Assembly: GCA_900491605.1 (NCBI GenBank)
Contig: UESW01000117.1
Coordinates: forward strand, 21,358 to 85,357
Length of the DNA: 64,000 nt
Direction of reading: 5' to 3'
Source: Calamus simplicifolius
Taxonomy: Eukaryota > Streptophyta > Magnoliopsida > Arecales > Arecaceae
In this document: positions 11,013 to 23,300 of the stretch, one piece after another
How positions within the stretch are numbered: position 1 is the stretch's first letter
How the letters are laid out: each line of letters starts with the position of its first letter
Program-made: the position numbers and the translations under genes
The notes under the pieces: generated by a model
The model's input: the letters and a program-made list of their open reading frames with translations, nothing else
Databases searched by the model: none
Told to the model about the DNA's origin: nothing

Positions 11013-13301
11013 TGTATTTGATTGGGAGAGAGCCAATAGAGACACCCAAATAGGAAGCAATGTCCTGCTGCAGCTGAACCGAAGCACCGGAGATGAACAC
11101 AGAGCATTTGGACAAGTTTGGACTAAGGCCAGATAGAGAAGAGAAGGTGTCAAGAGCATCTTTGATACCTTAACAGAATTCAGCTCACCCCCACAGAAAA
11201 CCATCAAATCATCCGCAAAACATAAGTGAGAAAGCTTGGATTTCCGACACCTCCAGTGAAACTTGAAAGAGGAGGAACCTTGGATTTTCCGATCAAGGAT
11301 CTGAGAGAAAATATCCATGCATATAACAAATAAATAAGGAGAAATAGGGTCCCCTTGACGGAGGCCTTTCTTCCCGTCAAAGAAACCGTTGAGTTCCCCA
11401 TTAATTGCCACAGAGAACTTTGCAGAAGAGACGCAGGACCTGATCCAACTAATGAAGACTGGAGGAAATCCAAGAAGCTGGAGGGAGTCCCACAAGAAGA
11501 CCCATCTAACAGAATCGAAAGCCTTCATTAGATCAATCTTAAGGGCACAGTTTGAAGAGGAGGAGGGAAGGTGGTAACCTCGGACCAGCTCCTGAGCTAA
11601 CAAAATGTTGTCGCCTATGTGTCTTCCTTTAACAAATGCAGACTGAGCATCATTAATAAACGAAGGCAGGACATGCTTCAGCCGATTAGCAAGAAGTTTT
11701 GAGATGCATTTATACACAGTATTGCAACAGGATATCGGCCTGAAATCCTTCAATCTTGAAGCATTTGGGATCTTAGGGATGAGAGCAATAATCGTGCAAT
11801 TGACCTCCTTGAGTAGAATACCATTAGAGAAAAATTCCTTGATAGCTGCAGTGAAGTCATATCCCACAATGTGCCAGGATTTCTGGAAAAAGAAGGCATT
11901 GAACCCATCCGGTCCTGGAGCTTTGTTAGGGTGAAGACTAAACAGAGCATCTTTGATATCATCCTCTGTAAATTCGCAGCATAAAAACCTTGATTGCTCA
12001 GGAGATATAACGGAGTCAACATACCGTGATAGCTCATCTTTTCCGCTGCAACCGGGGCTGCAGTCCGAACCAAGAAGCTGGTTGAAGAAGCTGACAACCT
12101 CTTGGGCAATCTGGTCCTTCTCCCGGATCCAATCACCATTGTCCTTCTGAATGCAGTTGATCTTGTTTACATTGATTCGGCCCTTAACAGAATTGAAGAA
12201 GAAGGAAGAGCATTGATCCCCCTCTTTCAACCATTGGATCCTACTTCGCTGCCTGGCATAGCTCTCCTTTCCTTTGCAAGCAAAATGGAGCTGATTAACA
12301 CATTCAATTTCTTTCTCCAGGATATCCTTCCCAGTATTGCCCGCCGCGATAGATGATTGCACACCAGCAAGCTCGGATCGAAGATGGGCAAGGTCTCCGT
12401 TAATAAGAGCATTCTTGCGCCTACTAAGATCTCTCAAGGCAGATTTAACAAGTTTAAGCTTGCTATAAAGTTTAAACATGGCATGACCACTAACCTGGGA
12501 GTCCCAAATCTTCTCAACCAAAGGGAAAAATTCCTCAAATTCAGTCCAGAAGTTGAAGAATTTAAAAGGAGATTTGAACATGGGAATTGCAATCCCAAGC
12601 ATAACAACAATCGGCGAGTGATCAGACAACCCAAAGGGAAGAAACTCAGCATACGATTGAGAAAAAGAATGGATCCATAAAGGGTTGACAAGAGCTCTGT
12701 CCAGCTTCCTCAAGATGTGCCCGTTCACTCTAGAGTTGTGCCAAGTGAATAGAGGACCACCAAATCTCAGATCGTCCAATCCGGCTTCAAGGAGAACATC
12801 ATTTAGATCATTCATAAAACCTGGCCACTCACTACTGCCACCTTTTCTTTCATGTCTATAACGGATTGCATTAAAATCACCCAGAATAATCCATGGCACA
12901 TGAGAAAAAGACTTTGCTTGGTCTTTCAAAATGGCCCATAGCTGCTTTCTGGCCGAAGCATCAGAAGCTCCAAAAACAAACGAGGCAGCAAACTTAACAC
13001 CACTATCCCGAATAGTAATAAAGAGGTGAATGATCTGATCATGCATGGAAACAACCTCAGCATGAAGGAGATTTGGGTTCCACCAAATCCAAATCCTTCC
13101 GGAGCTATCACCCTCATAGCAATTAACACAATACCAGCCTTTGATCAGGCATGATAGGAGTTTCTCTTTATTTGATTCCTTGATCTTTGTTTCAAGAAGA
13201 GCGAGACAAGAGAGTTGCTGGGACTGAACAAAATGACGGATCTCCGAATGCTTAGCAGGGTCATTTAGACCCCGAATATTCCATGCAGCTAATTTAAGCA
13301 T
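11013..13301 (-). pseudogene. LINE-c ORF2: endonuclease and most of RT, truncated
   Basis: Starts MLKLAAWNIRGLND at 13301 and carries the endonuclease residues (LLETK, GDFNAI, SDHSP) and RT through LCFADDLMVFCGG. A one-base deletion near 11168 shifts the frame shortly after the FADD box, and the copy ends at 11013 before the zf-RVT region. The gene is dead. The start lies in ATGCTTAAATTAG, where the ORF1 frame terminates at TAG 13291-13289, so the two ORFs overlap by 13 bases. Confidence 0.87.
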
Positions 13302-15591
13302 TTGGAGATGGATGAGGTTTTCCCACTGGATTTCCCAGAGCTTCCACATTTCTTCTTGCCCTTCTTCGGCCGACCCAGCTTTTTCTCAACTTCATCGATC
13401 AAATTGAGCCTCCTAGCAAGGAGAGGAGTGCTCGAAGGAGACGAGGAAGGAGAAGAATCCTCACCTCCAAAACAGGGGGGGATAAAGCAGAGGAGGAGAA
13501 GTCCCTAACAAGAGAAACAGAGGAAATTCGCAATGGGACTGTAGCTACTGTAGCAATTGCAATCGGATCGTCAAATTTCGGATCATCAACAGCTCCTGTA
13601 CCTGACGGATCGTCACCAGCAAACGGGTCACCCGGAACTCTTCCAGTCGGATCTTGAACTGTTCCAATCGGATCTTGAACTGTTCCAATCGGATCTTGAA
13701 CGCCAGCTACTGTTGGATCCACTGCCACAGTCGGGGAATCCTCCGAAGACAGAGAGTTGAAAGAATTGGTAGAGCAGATCAATCCAATAGCAGAAGAAAC
13801 ACGATGAGAGAGAGCCTTTGAAGAATGAAGATGCAGAGCATTGGAGGAAGGGGAGGGCATATTCAACACATCCTTCCCAGGACGGTGAAAATGCTTCAGA
13901 ATGCCTTGAGAGCTCGCAATAGATGGTAGAGACTGCTGAAGTTTGGATGCAACCAATACATCAGCCGAGCCTCCAACCGGAGCAACCAAGACATCAGAAG
14001 AGCCAGGAGCGGTAGACGGGACATCCTTCAAGGTAAGGGGACCGAAAGAGTTCATAGACGGGACATCCTTAGCATGATTATTCACGAGTTTCCAGTCCCC
14101 AGCAGAAGGAACAGGGGGTTGAGAAGATTTCGGCACCCAAAGCCGTTGTGTCACCCTCTTGCAATTTTTTGACAAGTGACCGAATTCTTTGCAGACAGTG
14201 CATTTCTTGGGAACCCAATTGTATTCAATCTGAATCTCCAAACAGCTCCCATCATCCAATTCTATATCAATAGCATTAGGAAGAGTGTCTTCAATGTTTA
14301 TTTCGATGCATATCCTAGCATAGTTCAGGCGCTTTAAGGAAGCAGTCGCCGAGTCGGCATGAAGGGGCTTCCCAACTGTGCTGGCAATGTAGCTAAGTCC
14401 TTCATCAGTCCAAAGTTCAAGAGGAACGTTGTAGAAATGAGCCCATATAGGTACACGCTTACAGCCCTCCTTCGTTAGATTCATGCCCGGAGTCCAGAGC
14501 TTGATGAAGATCGGTCTACCTCCAAAATGCCACGGTCCCCCCTCTAGGACAGCATTTAAACCCGCTGCAGCAGAGAACTTAAAGAAGAAGAATCCAAATC
14601 CATTACATAGGACATCGGTCAAACCATGCTTCCCCCAGAGACGTTGAGCAGTAGCTTGGACGAGGGAGAATGGGAGCTTGTCAAGAAAGAACCCAACCAA
14701 AGTGTGCTTCCAGACCGAGGCACCCTTCGAAGCAACTTCCGACGGAAGCTTAATCCGGATTCTCCCAGCTTCAGCGGTCAAGGAAACGGGTTTAATGAAC
14801 TTCAGATGCAGCTTAGCCGAAGACTCTTTTACTAATGACGCCCAGGATGGTTGGGCGTAGCATTTGACATCAGGGTCCTCTCTCGGGAGCCCGGGAACAG
14901 GTTGAGGTGGCGAAGTAGGAGGGACCACAGAAGGTTCTAAAGAGCTCTCCAGGGGCGGGAAATTAGAATCCGAGAGTTTGAATTTTGATGAAGCATGAAG
15001 ACTGGAAAGGTCGGGAGCAGAGAAGGCTCCGGAGATGTCAGAAGGAGCCAGCAAAGACCCAGCGGGTAGACCGTGCCAAGCGCTACGGACCGGGTAAACC
15101 ACCGATGACGAATTCGAAGGGAGGAGCGAAGAGGAAGAGCTGTTGAGAAGAGGCCGGGAGCTAGCTGGGGGAAAATGGAGATTAAGCATAGAAGATTCAC
15201 CTGAGCGAATGGATCCCACATCATCGCCGCCAGAGGCGGAGAGACCAAGTGTGGAGCACGCCAGAGAAGGAGCCTTTGAAGATCCGCAGTCAGTTCTATC
15301 CATCTTCGGAGTCACCCCATCATGAGCAGAACCATTCTTTAAGTTCCTTTGAGCCACAGATCCTCCCAAGCCAGCAACAGCGAGCTCTCTCGCAATCGGC
15401 ATACATTGCCCAGAAGCCGCAGTCCCGATCGAAGCCGCATCATCCGAGACAGGCTTTCGGGAGACAGAGGAAACAGGGGAAATCTCATCCAGGCGAAATC
15501 CTTCACAAGGCGAAACCGAGACCGGAACTGGACATCCGGAAGCATCCACGACAATGTCTCGACGTGAATCAAGAGCACTGCGGGAATTCAT
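13289..15591 (-). pseudogene. LINE-c ORF1: nucleic-acid-binding gag-like protein (DUF4283, CCHC)
   Basis: The likely start is MNSRSALDSRRD at 15591; an upstream in-frame Met at 15651 sits at the element edge. A Ser/Pro-rich N-terminus is followed by a DUF4283-type domain (from about KLHLKFIKPVSL through LEGGPWHFGGRPIF) and a CCHC knuckle CTVCKEFGHLSKNC. Then comes an Asp-Pro-rich linker with three 7-residue repeats QDPIGTV (13640-13700) and a basic C-terminus (LGRPKKGKKK) that could be a nuclear localisation signal. A one-base frameshift in or near the G7 run at 13477-13483 takes the open frame to a false stop at 13399. Such ORF1 proteins bind LINE RNA in the RNP. Confidence 0.85.
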
Positions 15592-15658
15592 GATGATCAG
15601 AGAAGAGTGGACCGAGAGAAACAGATCAGCGGGATGGAAAAGGAGCAACAATCACAAT
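15592..15658 (-). other. LINE-c 5' leader and junction with Gypsy-A LTR
   Basis: About 60 bp of CT-rich leader (minus strand GTTGCTCCTTTTCC...) precede the ORF1 start. It differs from the LINE-d leader at 36427-36517. The last bases are the duplicated junction repeat described under LINE-c. Confidence 0.6.
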
Positions 15659-16229
15659 AGAAAGGCCAAGGAACCAAATCACAATAGAAACAGGTTCTAA
15701 GGTAACTTGATTATCAAAGATAAAATAGTCAATTGGCTAAAATGACTAAGTCCTAGTTCTTTCAAGAAGCAAGGAAGAAATAATGCTCTCAATTGGATTA
15801 TAACCAAAAGAAAATTCGGAATTGTTCATTAACCTTTAATCTGAAGTTCAGCATACAATATATATCTCTTCAAGAATAGGAAAAGCCAAATATAGCAATA
15901 AATACTACACACCCTCATAAGTTCTGCATGTTCCAAAGCTCATTAAATAGGCTGCAATGCATGTTTCAAAGCTCATTAAATAGGCTGCAATGCATGTTTC
16001 AAAGCTCATTAAATAGGCTGCAATGCATAGTCTTCAATTAATCTCTATTTGGCAATTCCTTTGGTCCACTTGGCAAAGAGTCAAACACTTGAATTCTTCC
16101 ACTTGGCCGTTTGCTTCTCCATGGCTGATTACTCCTGGGCCGATTGCTTCCATGATCAAGCTTTGGAGTTCCTTAGCTTTGGCTCTAGTTATGGGACCTT
16201 GATAGCTTAATGATGGAGCTCCTTCATCA
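15659..16229 (-). repeat. 5' LTR of Gypsy-A, missing its U5 end
   Basis: Aligns with the Gypsy-C LTR from AGAAAGGCCAAGG to the end CCTTCATCA at 16229; about 110 bp of the U5 end are absent. It contains three diverged copies of a 33-bp repeat (AAAGCTCATTAAATAGGCTG), where the other LTRs have a 34-bp version in four or five copies. The TATA-like stretch is on the minus strand (CAATATATATCTC). Directly adjacent to S1 satellite at 16230. Confidence 0.88.
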
Positions 16230-19200
16230 ATTCAGGTTTGATCAAATGAAAAGAGATCAAAGTTTGATCTAGGCCGATCATATTATAATGTTTTAGATTG
16301 AAATTGATTCGGGGATGATCTTATTTGCTGTGAACTAATCATGGAGTAACACTCTAAATGAACTCGATTCGGGTTTGACCTAACTTGATCTCCGAACGAT
16401 GCTCCTAATTTAACTTGATTTAGGTTTGATCAGAGTTTGATCTAAATTGATATCGAAGCAATGCTTCATATTATACTTAATTTGGGCTCCATCTTGGTTT
16501 GAACTAACCCGATCTTGAAGCAGCACTCTAAAAAAGACTTGATTTAGGTTTGTTGTTTTATCGAACCCGATTTTAGGGCAACGATTTGATATAATTTGGG
16601 TTTATTCTAAGTTTGATCAAACCCAATCTTAGTGCAATGCTCTCGATTAAACTTGATTTGGGTATTATCTTTAACTTCATCGAGCCTAATCTTAAAGCAA
16701 CACTCAAAATTAGACTTGATTAATGTTTGATCTAACCTGATCATGATGCAGCATCACTCCATATTGAACTTGATTCATCTTAGAGCTAAGATTGATCCAA
16801 CCCGACCTTAGAGAAATGCTCCATATCGAACTTTATTTTGGGTTTGACCTAAGTTCGATCCGACCCTATCTTGGAACAATGCATTAAATTGCATTTGATT
16901 CATATTTGATTTGAGTTTGAAACAAATCAATCTTGGAGGAATGCAGCATATTTCACTTAATTCGAGATTGATATAAGTTTGATCCAATACGATCTTTGAG
17001 GAATGCTCTACATTGGACTTGATTTGTGCCTGATCTTGGTTTGATCAAGCTCAACCTAAGATCAAGGCTCCATATTGAACTTAATTCCGATTTGATCAAA
17101 GTTTAGTTGAACCTGATCTTAGAGCAATGTTTGATTTGTTCCAGGTCTGATTTAAGTTTAATCCACCCAGATCTTAGAGCAATGCTTTAAATTGAACTTG
17201 ATTGGGGTTTGATCAAAGGTCGATTGAGTTCGATATAACAATAATAGAATCCAGATTGGACTTGATTTGGGTTTGATATAAGTTTGATCCAACTCGATCC
17301 TCGAGCAACGCTCTCGATTTGACTTGGTTTGGGTTAGATCCAACCTTTTCTTAGAGCAATGCTGCAAATTAGATTTGATTCATGTGGATCTAATTTGATC
17401 TAACCTGGTCTTGTTGCAATGCTTTAGATTGGACTTATTTTGAAATTTGATCTAAGTTTGGCTCGACCCGATCTTGGAGCATCACTTCCAATTGGACTTG
17501 ACTCAGAAGGTTTGATCTAAGTTTGATCCAATCCGAACTTAGAGCAACATTCCAAATTCAAATTGATTTAGCCTTGATTTGGCCCGATCTTGTAGCAACG
17601 CTCCAGATTGAACTTCATTTAGCTTGATGTAGGTTAGATCTAATCCAATCATGGAGTAATGCTTCGATTGAACTTGATTTTAGTTTGATTTCACCCAATC
17701 TTGGTGTAACGCTCAAGAATGAACTTTATTTGGGTCTGAACTTAGCTCCATCTAACCCGATCTTAGAATAATGCTCTATATTTAACTTTATTTAGGATTG
17801 ATCTTAATTTTATCCAACCTGATATTATATAAGTGCTCTAGATTGAACTTGATTTGTGTTTGATTTAATTTGATTTAACCATATCTTGATTCAACACTCT
17901 AAATTGAAGTTGATTCATGTTTGATGTAAATTTTATCCGACCCAATCTCGGAGCAATTGTCTAGATGGGATCTGATTTGGGTTTATAACTTGAACTTGGT
18001 TCAACCCAGTGTTGAAAAATATCTCTAAGTAACTCTCTAGATTGTACTTGATTCGAATTTGGTCTAATTTGATCTAACTTTGATCTATCAATATTGGAGG
18101 AATGCTCGAGATTGTACTTAATTGAGGTTTGATCTAAGTTTGATCCAACACAATCTTGAAACGATGCTCGACATTGGACTTGACTCATGTTTGATTTAAG
18201 TTTGATCTAATTTCAATCTTGGAGCAACGCTCCGTATGAGATTTTATTTTGGTCCGATCTTAGTTTGATCTAACCCGAACTTTTGCCAATGCCCGAGATT
18301 CGACTTGATTCAGAAATTGACATTGGTTTGATCTAACCCAATTTTTAAACAAATGCAGCATATTGAACTAAATTCAAGTTTGATCTTCGTTCATTCAAAC
18401 TAATCTTGTGGAGCATTGCTCTAGATTGGACTTGATTCAGGTTCGATCAAATGAAAAGAGATCAAAGTTTGATCTAGGCCGATCATATTATAATGTTTTA
18501 GATTGAAATTGATTCGGCTTGATCTTATTTGATCTGAACTAATCATGGAGTAACACTCTAAATTGAACTCGATTCGGGTTTGACCTAACTTGATCTTCGA
18601 ACGATGCTCCTAATTTAACTTGATTCAGGTTCGATCAGAGTTTGATCTAAATTGATATCGAAGCAATGCTTCATATTATACTTAATTTGGGCTCCATCTT
18701 GGTTTGAACTAACCCGATCTTGAAGCAGCACTCTAAAAAGACTTGATTTAGGTTTGTTGTTTTATCGAACCCGATTTTAGGGCAACGCTTTAGATTTGAT
18801 CTGATTTGGGTTTATCTAAGTTTGATCAAACCCAATCTTAGTGCAATGCTCTCGATTAAACTTGATTTGGGTATTATCTTTAACTTCATCGAGCCTAATC
18901 TTAGAGCAACACTCAAAATTAGACTTGATTAGTGTTTGATCTAACCTGATCATGATGCAGCATCACTCCATATTGAACTTGATTCATCTTAGAGCTAAGA
19001 TTGATCCAACCCGACCTTAGAGAAATGCTCCATATCGAACTTTATTTTGGGTTTGACCTAAGTTCGATCCGACCCTATCTTGGAACAATGCATTAAATTG
19101 CATTTGATTCATATTTGATTTGAGTTTGAACCAAATCAATCTTGGAGGAATGCAGCATATTTCACTTAATTCGAGATTGATATAAGTTTGATCCAATACG

Positions 19201-20372
19201 ATCTTTGAGGAATGCTCTACATCGGACTTGATTTGTGTTTGATCTTGGTTTGATCAAGCTCATCAACCTAAGATCAAGGCTCCATATTGAACTTAATTCC
19301 GATTTGATCAAAGTTTAGTTGAACCCGATCTTAGAGCAATGTTACATATTTGATTTGTTCCAGGTTTGATTTGAGTTTAATCCACCCTGATCTTAGAGCA
19401 ATGCTTTAAATTGAACTTGATTGGGGTTTGATCAAAGTTTGATTGAGTTCGATATAACAATAATAGAATCCAGATTGGACTTGATTTGGGTTTGATATAA
19501 GTTTGATCCAACTCGATCCTCGAGCAACGCTCTCGATTTGACTTGATTTGGGTTTGATCCAACCTTTTCTTAGAGCAATGCTGCAAATTAGATTTGATTC
19601 ATGTGGATCTAATTTGATCTAACCTGGTCTTGTTGCAATGCTTTAGATTGGACTTATTTTGAAATTTGATCTAAGTTTGGCTCGACCCGATCTTGGAGCA
19701 TCACTTCCAATTGGACTTGACTCAGAAGGTTTGATCTAAGTTTGATCCAATCCGAACTTAGAGCAACATTCCAAATTCAAATTGATTTAGCCTTGATTTG
19801 GCCCGATCTTGTAGCAACGCTCCAGATTGAACTTCATTTAGCTTGATGTAGGTTAGATCTAATCCAATCATGGAGTAATGCTTCGATTGAACTTGATTTT
19901 AGTTTGATTTCACCCAATCTTGGTGTAACGCTCGAGAATGAACTTTATTTGGGTCTGAACTTTGCTCCATCTAACCCGATCTTAGAATAATGCTCTATAT
20001 TTAACTTTATTTAGGATTGATCTTAATTCTATCCAACTCGATATTATATAAGTGCTCTAGATTGAATTTGATTTGTGTTTGATTTAATTTGATTTAACCA
20101 TATCTTGATTCAACACTCTAAATTGAAGTTGATTCATGTTTGATGTAAATTTTATCTGACCCAATCTCGGAGCAATTGTCTAGATGGGATCTGATTTGGG
20201 TTTAACTTGAGCTTGGTTCAACCTAGTGTTGAAAAATATCTCTAAGTAACTCTCTAGATTGTACTTGATTCAAATTTGGTCTAATTTGATCTAAATTTGA
20301 TCTATCAATATTGGAGGAATGCTCGAGATTGTACTTAATTGAGGTTTGATCTAAGTTTGAACCAACACAATC
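16230..20372. repeat. S1 satellite, first block (degenerate ~60-bp units, 2205-bp higher-order repeat)
   Basis: AT-rich tandem sequence built from variable units of about 60 bp with recurring words such as AAGTTTGATCCAACCCGATC, TTAGAGCAATGCTC and GAACTTGATTTGGGTT. At larger scale the block starting TTCAGG at 16231 recurs nearly base for base at 18436, a period of 2205 bp; the second copy breaks off at 20372. No coding capacity is supported: small open frames on both strands follow the repeat. It joins S2 through the shared word CACAATC. Confidence 0.93.
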
Positions 20373-23300
20373 GTCGGATCATCGCCGATCGGATGGATCG
20401 CGACCGGCCGATCGATCATCGCCGATCGGGATCATGGCTTGGATCGATTGCAACCGTCGGATCAATGCCGATCAGATTGATCACAATAGTTTCGTCGATC
20501 ATCGCCGATCAGTATCATAGCTTGGATCGATCGTAACCGTCGGATCTTCACCGATCGGATGGATCAAAACCATCAGATCGATCATCACCGATCGGGACCA
20601 TGGCTTGGAATGATCGCAACCGTCGTATCATCGCCGATTGGATGGATCGCTACCGTTCGATCGATCATCGCCGATCGAGATCATAGCTTGGATCGATCGC
20701 AACCGCCGGATCGTAGCCGATCGGATGGATCGCGATCGTCGGATCGATCATCAACGATCGGGATCATGGCTTGGATCGATCGCAACCATCGAATCATCGC
20801 CGATTGGATGGATCGCAACGGTCCGATCGATCATCGCCGATCGGGATCATGACTTGGATCAATCGCAACCGTCGTATAATTGCCGATCTGATGGATTGTA
20901 ACCATCAGAACGATCATCGCCGATCGGGATCATGGCTTGGATCGATCGCAACCATCGGATATCATCGCCGATCGGATGGATCGCAATCGTCAGATCGATC
21001 ATCACCGATCGGGATCATGGCTTGCATCATTCGCAACCGTCGGATCATCGCCGATCGGATGAATTGCAACGGTCCGATCGATCTTCGCCGATCAGGATCA
21101 TTGCTTGGATCGATCGCAACCGTCAGATATCGTCGTCGATCGGATGGATCGCCACCGTTGGATCAATCATCGCCGATCAAGATCATGGCTTGGATCGATC
21201 GCAACCGTCGGATTATCGCCAATCGGTTGGATTGCAATGGTCTGATCGATCATTATCGATCGGGATCATGGCTTGGTTCGATCGCAACCATCATATCGTT
21301 ACTGATCGGAAAGGATCGCAACCGTCGGATCGATCATCGCCGATCGGGATCATGGCTTGGATTGATCGCAACCGTCAGATATCATCGCCGATCGGATGGA
21401 TCGCAATTATCGGATCGATCATCGCCGATCGGGAACATGGCTTGGATCGATCGCAACCATCGGAGCATCGCTGATCGAATGGATCGCAACGGTCTGATCA
21501 ATCATTGCTGATCGAGATCATGGCTTGGATCGCTCGCAACCGTTGGATATCATTGCCGATTGGATGGATCACAACTGTCGGATCGATCATCGCCGATCGG
21601 GATCATGGCTTGGATCGATCGCAATCGTCGGATCATTGATGATAGGATGGATTGCAATGGTCCGATTGATCATCGCCGATCGGGATCGTGACTTGGATCG
21701 ATCGCAACCGCCAGATATCATCACCGATCGGATGGATCGCAACCATCGGATCGATCATCGATGATCGGGATCATGGATTGAATCGATCGCAACCGTTGGA
21801 TCGTCACCAATCGAATGGATTGCAACGGTCTGATCGATCATCTCCGATCAGAATATGGCTTGGATCGATCGCAACCATCAGATCATTGCCGATCGGATGG
21901 ATCGCAATCATTGAAACGATTATCGCCGATCGGGATCATGGCTTGGATCGATCTTAACCATCGGATATCATCACCGATCGGATGGATTGCAACCGTCGGA
22001 TCGATCATCGACGATTGGGATCATGGCTTGGATCGATCGAAACCGTCAGATATCATCGCCGATCGAATGGATCGCAACCGTCGGATTGATCATCGCCGAT
22101 CGGGATCACGGCTTCGATCGATCGCAACCATTGGATATCATCGCCGATCGGATGGATCGCAACCATCGGATCGATCATCGCCAATCGGGATCATGGATTG
22201 GATCGATCACAACTGTTGGATCGTCGCCGATCAAATGGATCGCAACGGTCCGATCGATCATCTCCGATCAGGACAATGGCTTGGATCGATCGCAACCGTC
22301 GGATCGTCACCGATTGGATGGATCGCAACCATCGGATTGATCATCGCCGATCAGAATCATGGCTTGGATCGATCGCAACCATCGGATCGTCACCGATTGA
22401 ATGGATCGCAACAGTTGGATCGATCATCCACGATCAGGATCATGGCTTAGATCGATTGCAAACGTTGGATCATCGCCGATTGGATGGATCGCAACCGTCG
22501 GATCGATCATCACCGATCGGGACCATAGCTTGGAATGATCGCAACCGTCGGTTCATCGCCGATCAGATTGGTCACAACAGTCGGATCGATCATCACCGAT
22601 CGAGATCATGTCTTGGATCGATCGCAACCATCGGATCGTCGCCGATCGAATGGATCGCAGCGGTCCGATCGATCATCGCCGATCGGGATCATGACTTTGA
22701 TTGTTCGCAACCATTGGATCATCGTCGATCGGATGGATCGCAACCATCGGATCGATCATCGCCGATCGAGATCATGGCTTGGATCGATCGTAACCATTGG
22801 ATCGTCGCTGAATGAAAGGATCGTAACCGTCGGATCGATCATCGCCGATCGGGATCATGGCTTGGATTGATCACAACCGTCGGATCGTCGCCGATCGGAT
22901 GGATCGTGACCGGCCGATCGATCATCGCCGATCGGGATCATGGCTTGGATCGATTGCAACTGTCGAATCAATGCCGATCGGATTGATCACAATAGTTTCG
23001 TCGATCATCGCCGATCAGGATCATAGCTTGGATCGATCGTAATCGTCGGATCTTCACCGATCGGATATATCACAACCGTCGGATCGATCATCACCGATCG
23101 GGACCATGGCTTGAATGATCGCAACCGTCGTATCATCGCCGATCGAATGGATCGCAACCATTCGATCGATCATCGCTGATCGAGATCATGGCTTGGATCG
23201 ATCGCAACCATCGGATCGTAGCCGATCGGATGGATCGCAACGGTCCGATCGATCATCGTCGATTGGGATCTTGGCTTGTATCGATTGCAATCATCGGATC

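Larger units (their letters stand above)
11013..15650 (-). mobile_element. LINE-c: LINE lacking its 3' third, joined to gypsy debris at both ends
   Basis: Contains a short 5' UTR, ORF1 and about two thirds of ORF2. It stops abruptly within the RT-distal region (at SIGSLPIKY) with no 3' UTR and no poly-A, so it did not arrive here by ordinary target-primed insertion. The 3' side joins the inverted gag piece. The 5' side joins the Gypsy-A LTR through a 13-bp sequence (ATCACAATAGAAA, 15651-15663) that is duplicated 27 bp further on in the LTR (15678-15690). Confidence 0.85.
1..16229 (-). mobile_element. Gypsy-A: Ty3/gypsy LTR retrotransposon, nested and rearranged
   Basis: Minus-strand element whose pieces align in order with the more complete Gypsy-B: partial 3' LTR (1-156), pol C-terminus (157-713), pol (3290-6420), gag 3' part (6330-6675), more gag (10566-10972) and a partial 5' LTR (15659-16229). 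LINE-a, LINE-b and LINE-c lie between the pieces. Its right LTR end abuts S1 satellite sequence, so it inserted into that array. The left end lies outside the window, so its target duplication cannot be tested. The leader, PBS, gag N-terminus and the U5 end of the 5' LTR are missing, replaced by LINE-c. Confidence 0.88.

Noticed and set aside
10609..11115. A 168-codon frame joining LINE RT residues to gypsy gag
   Set aside because: It crosses the rearranged junction at 10970-11013; it is a chimera of two element fragments, not a gene.
16230..20372. Small minus-strand frames around 17158-17367 and 19377-19586 (MQHCSKKRLD...)
   Set aside because: They are the same satellite segment in two 2205-bp units, not a gene family.
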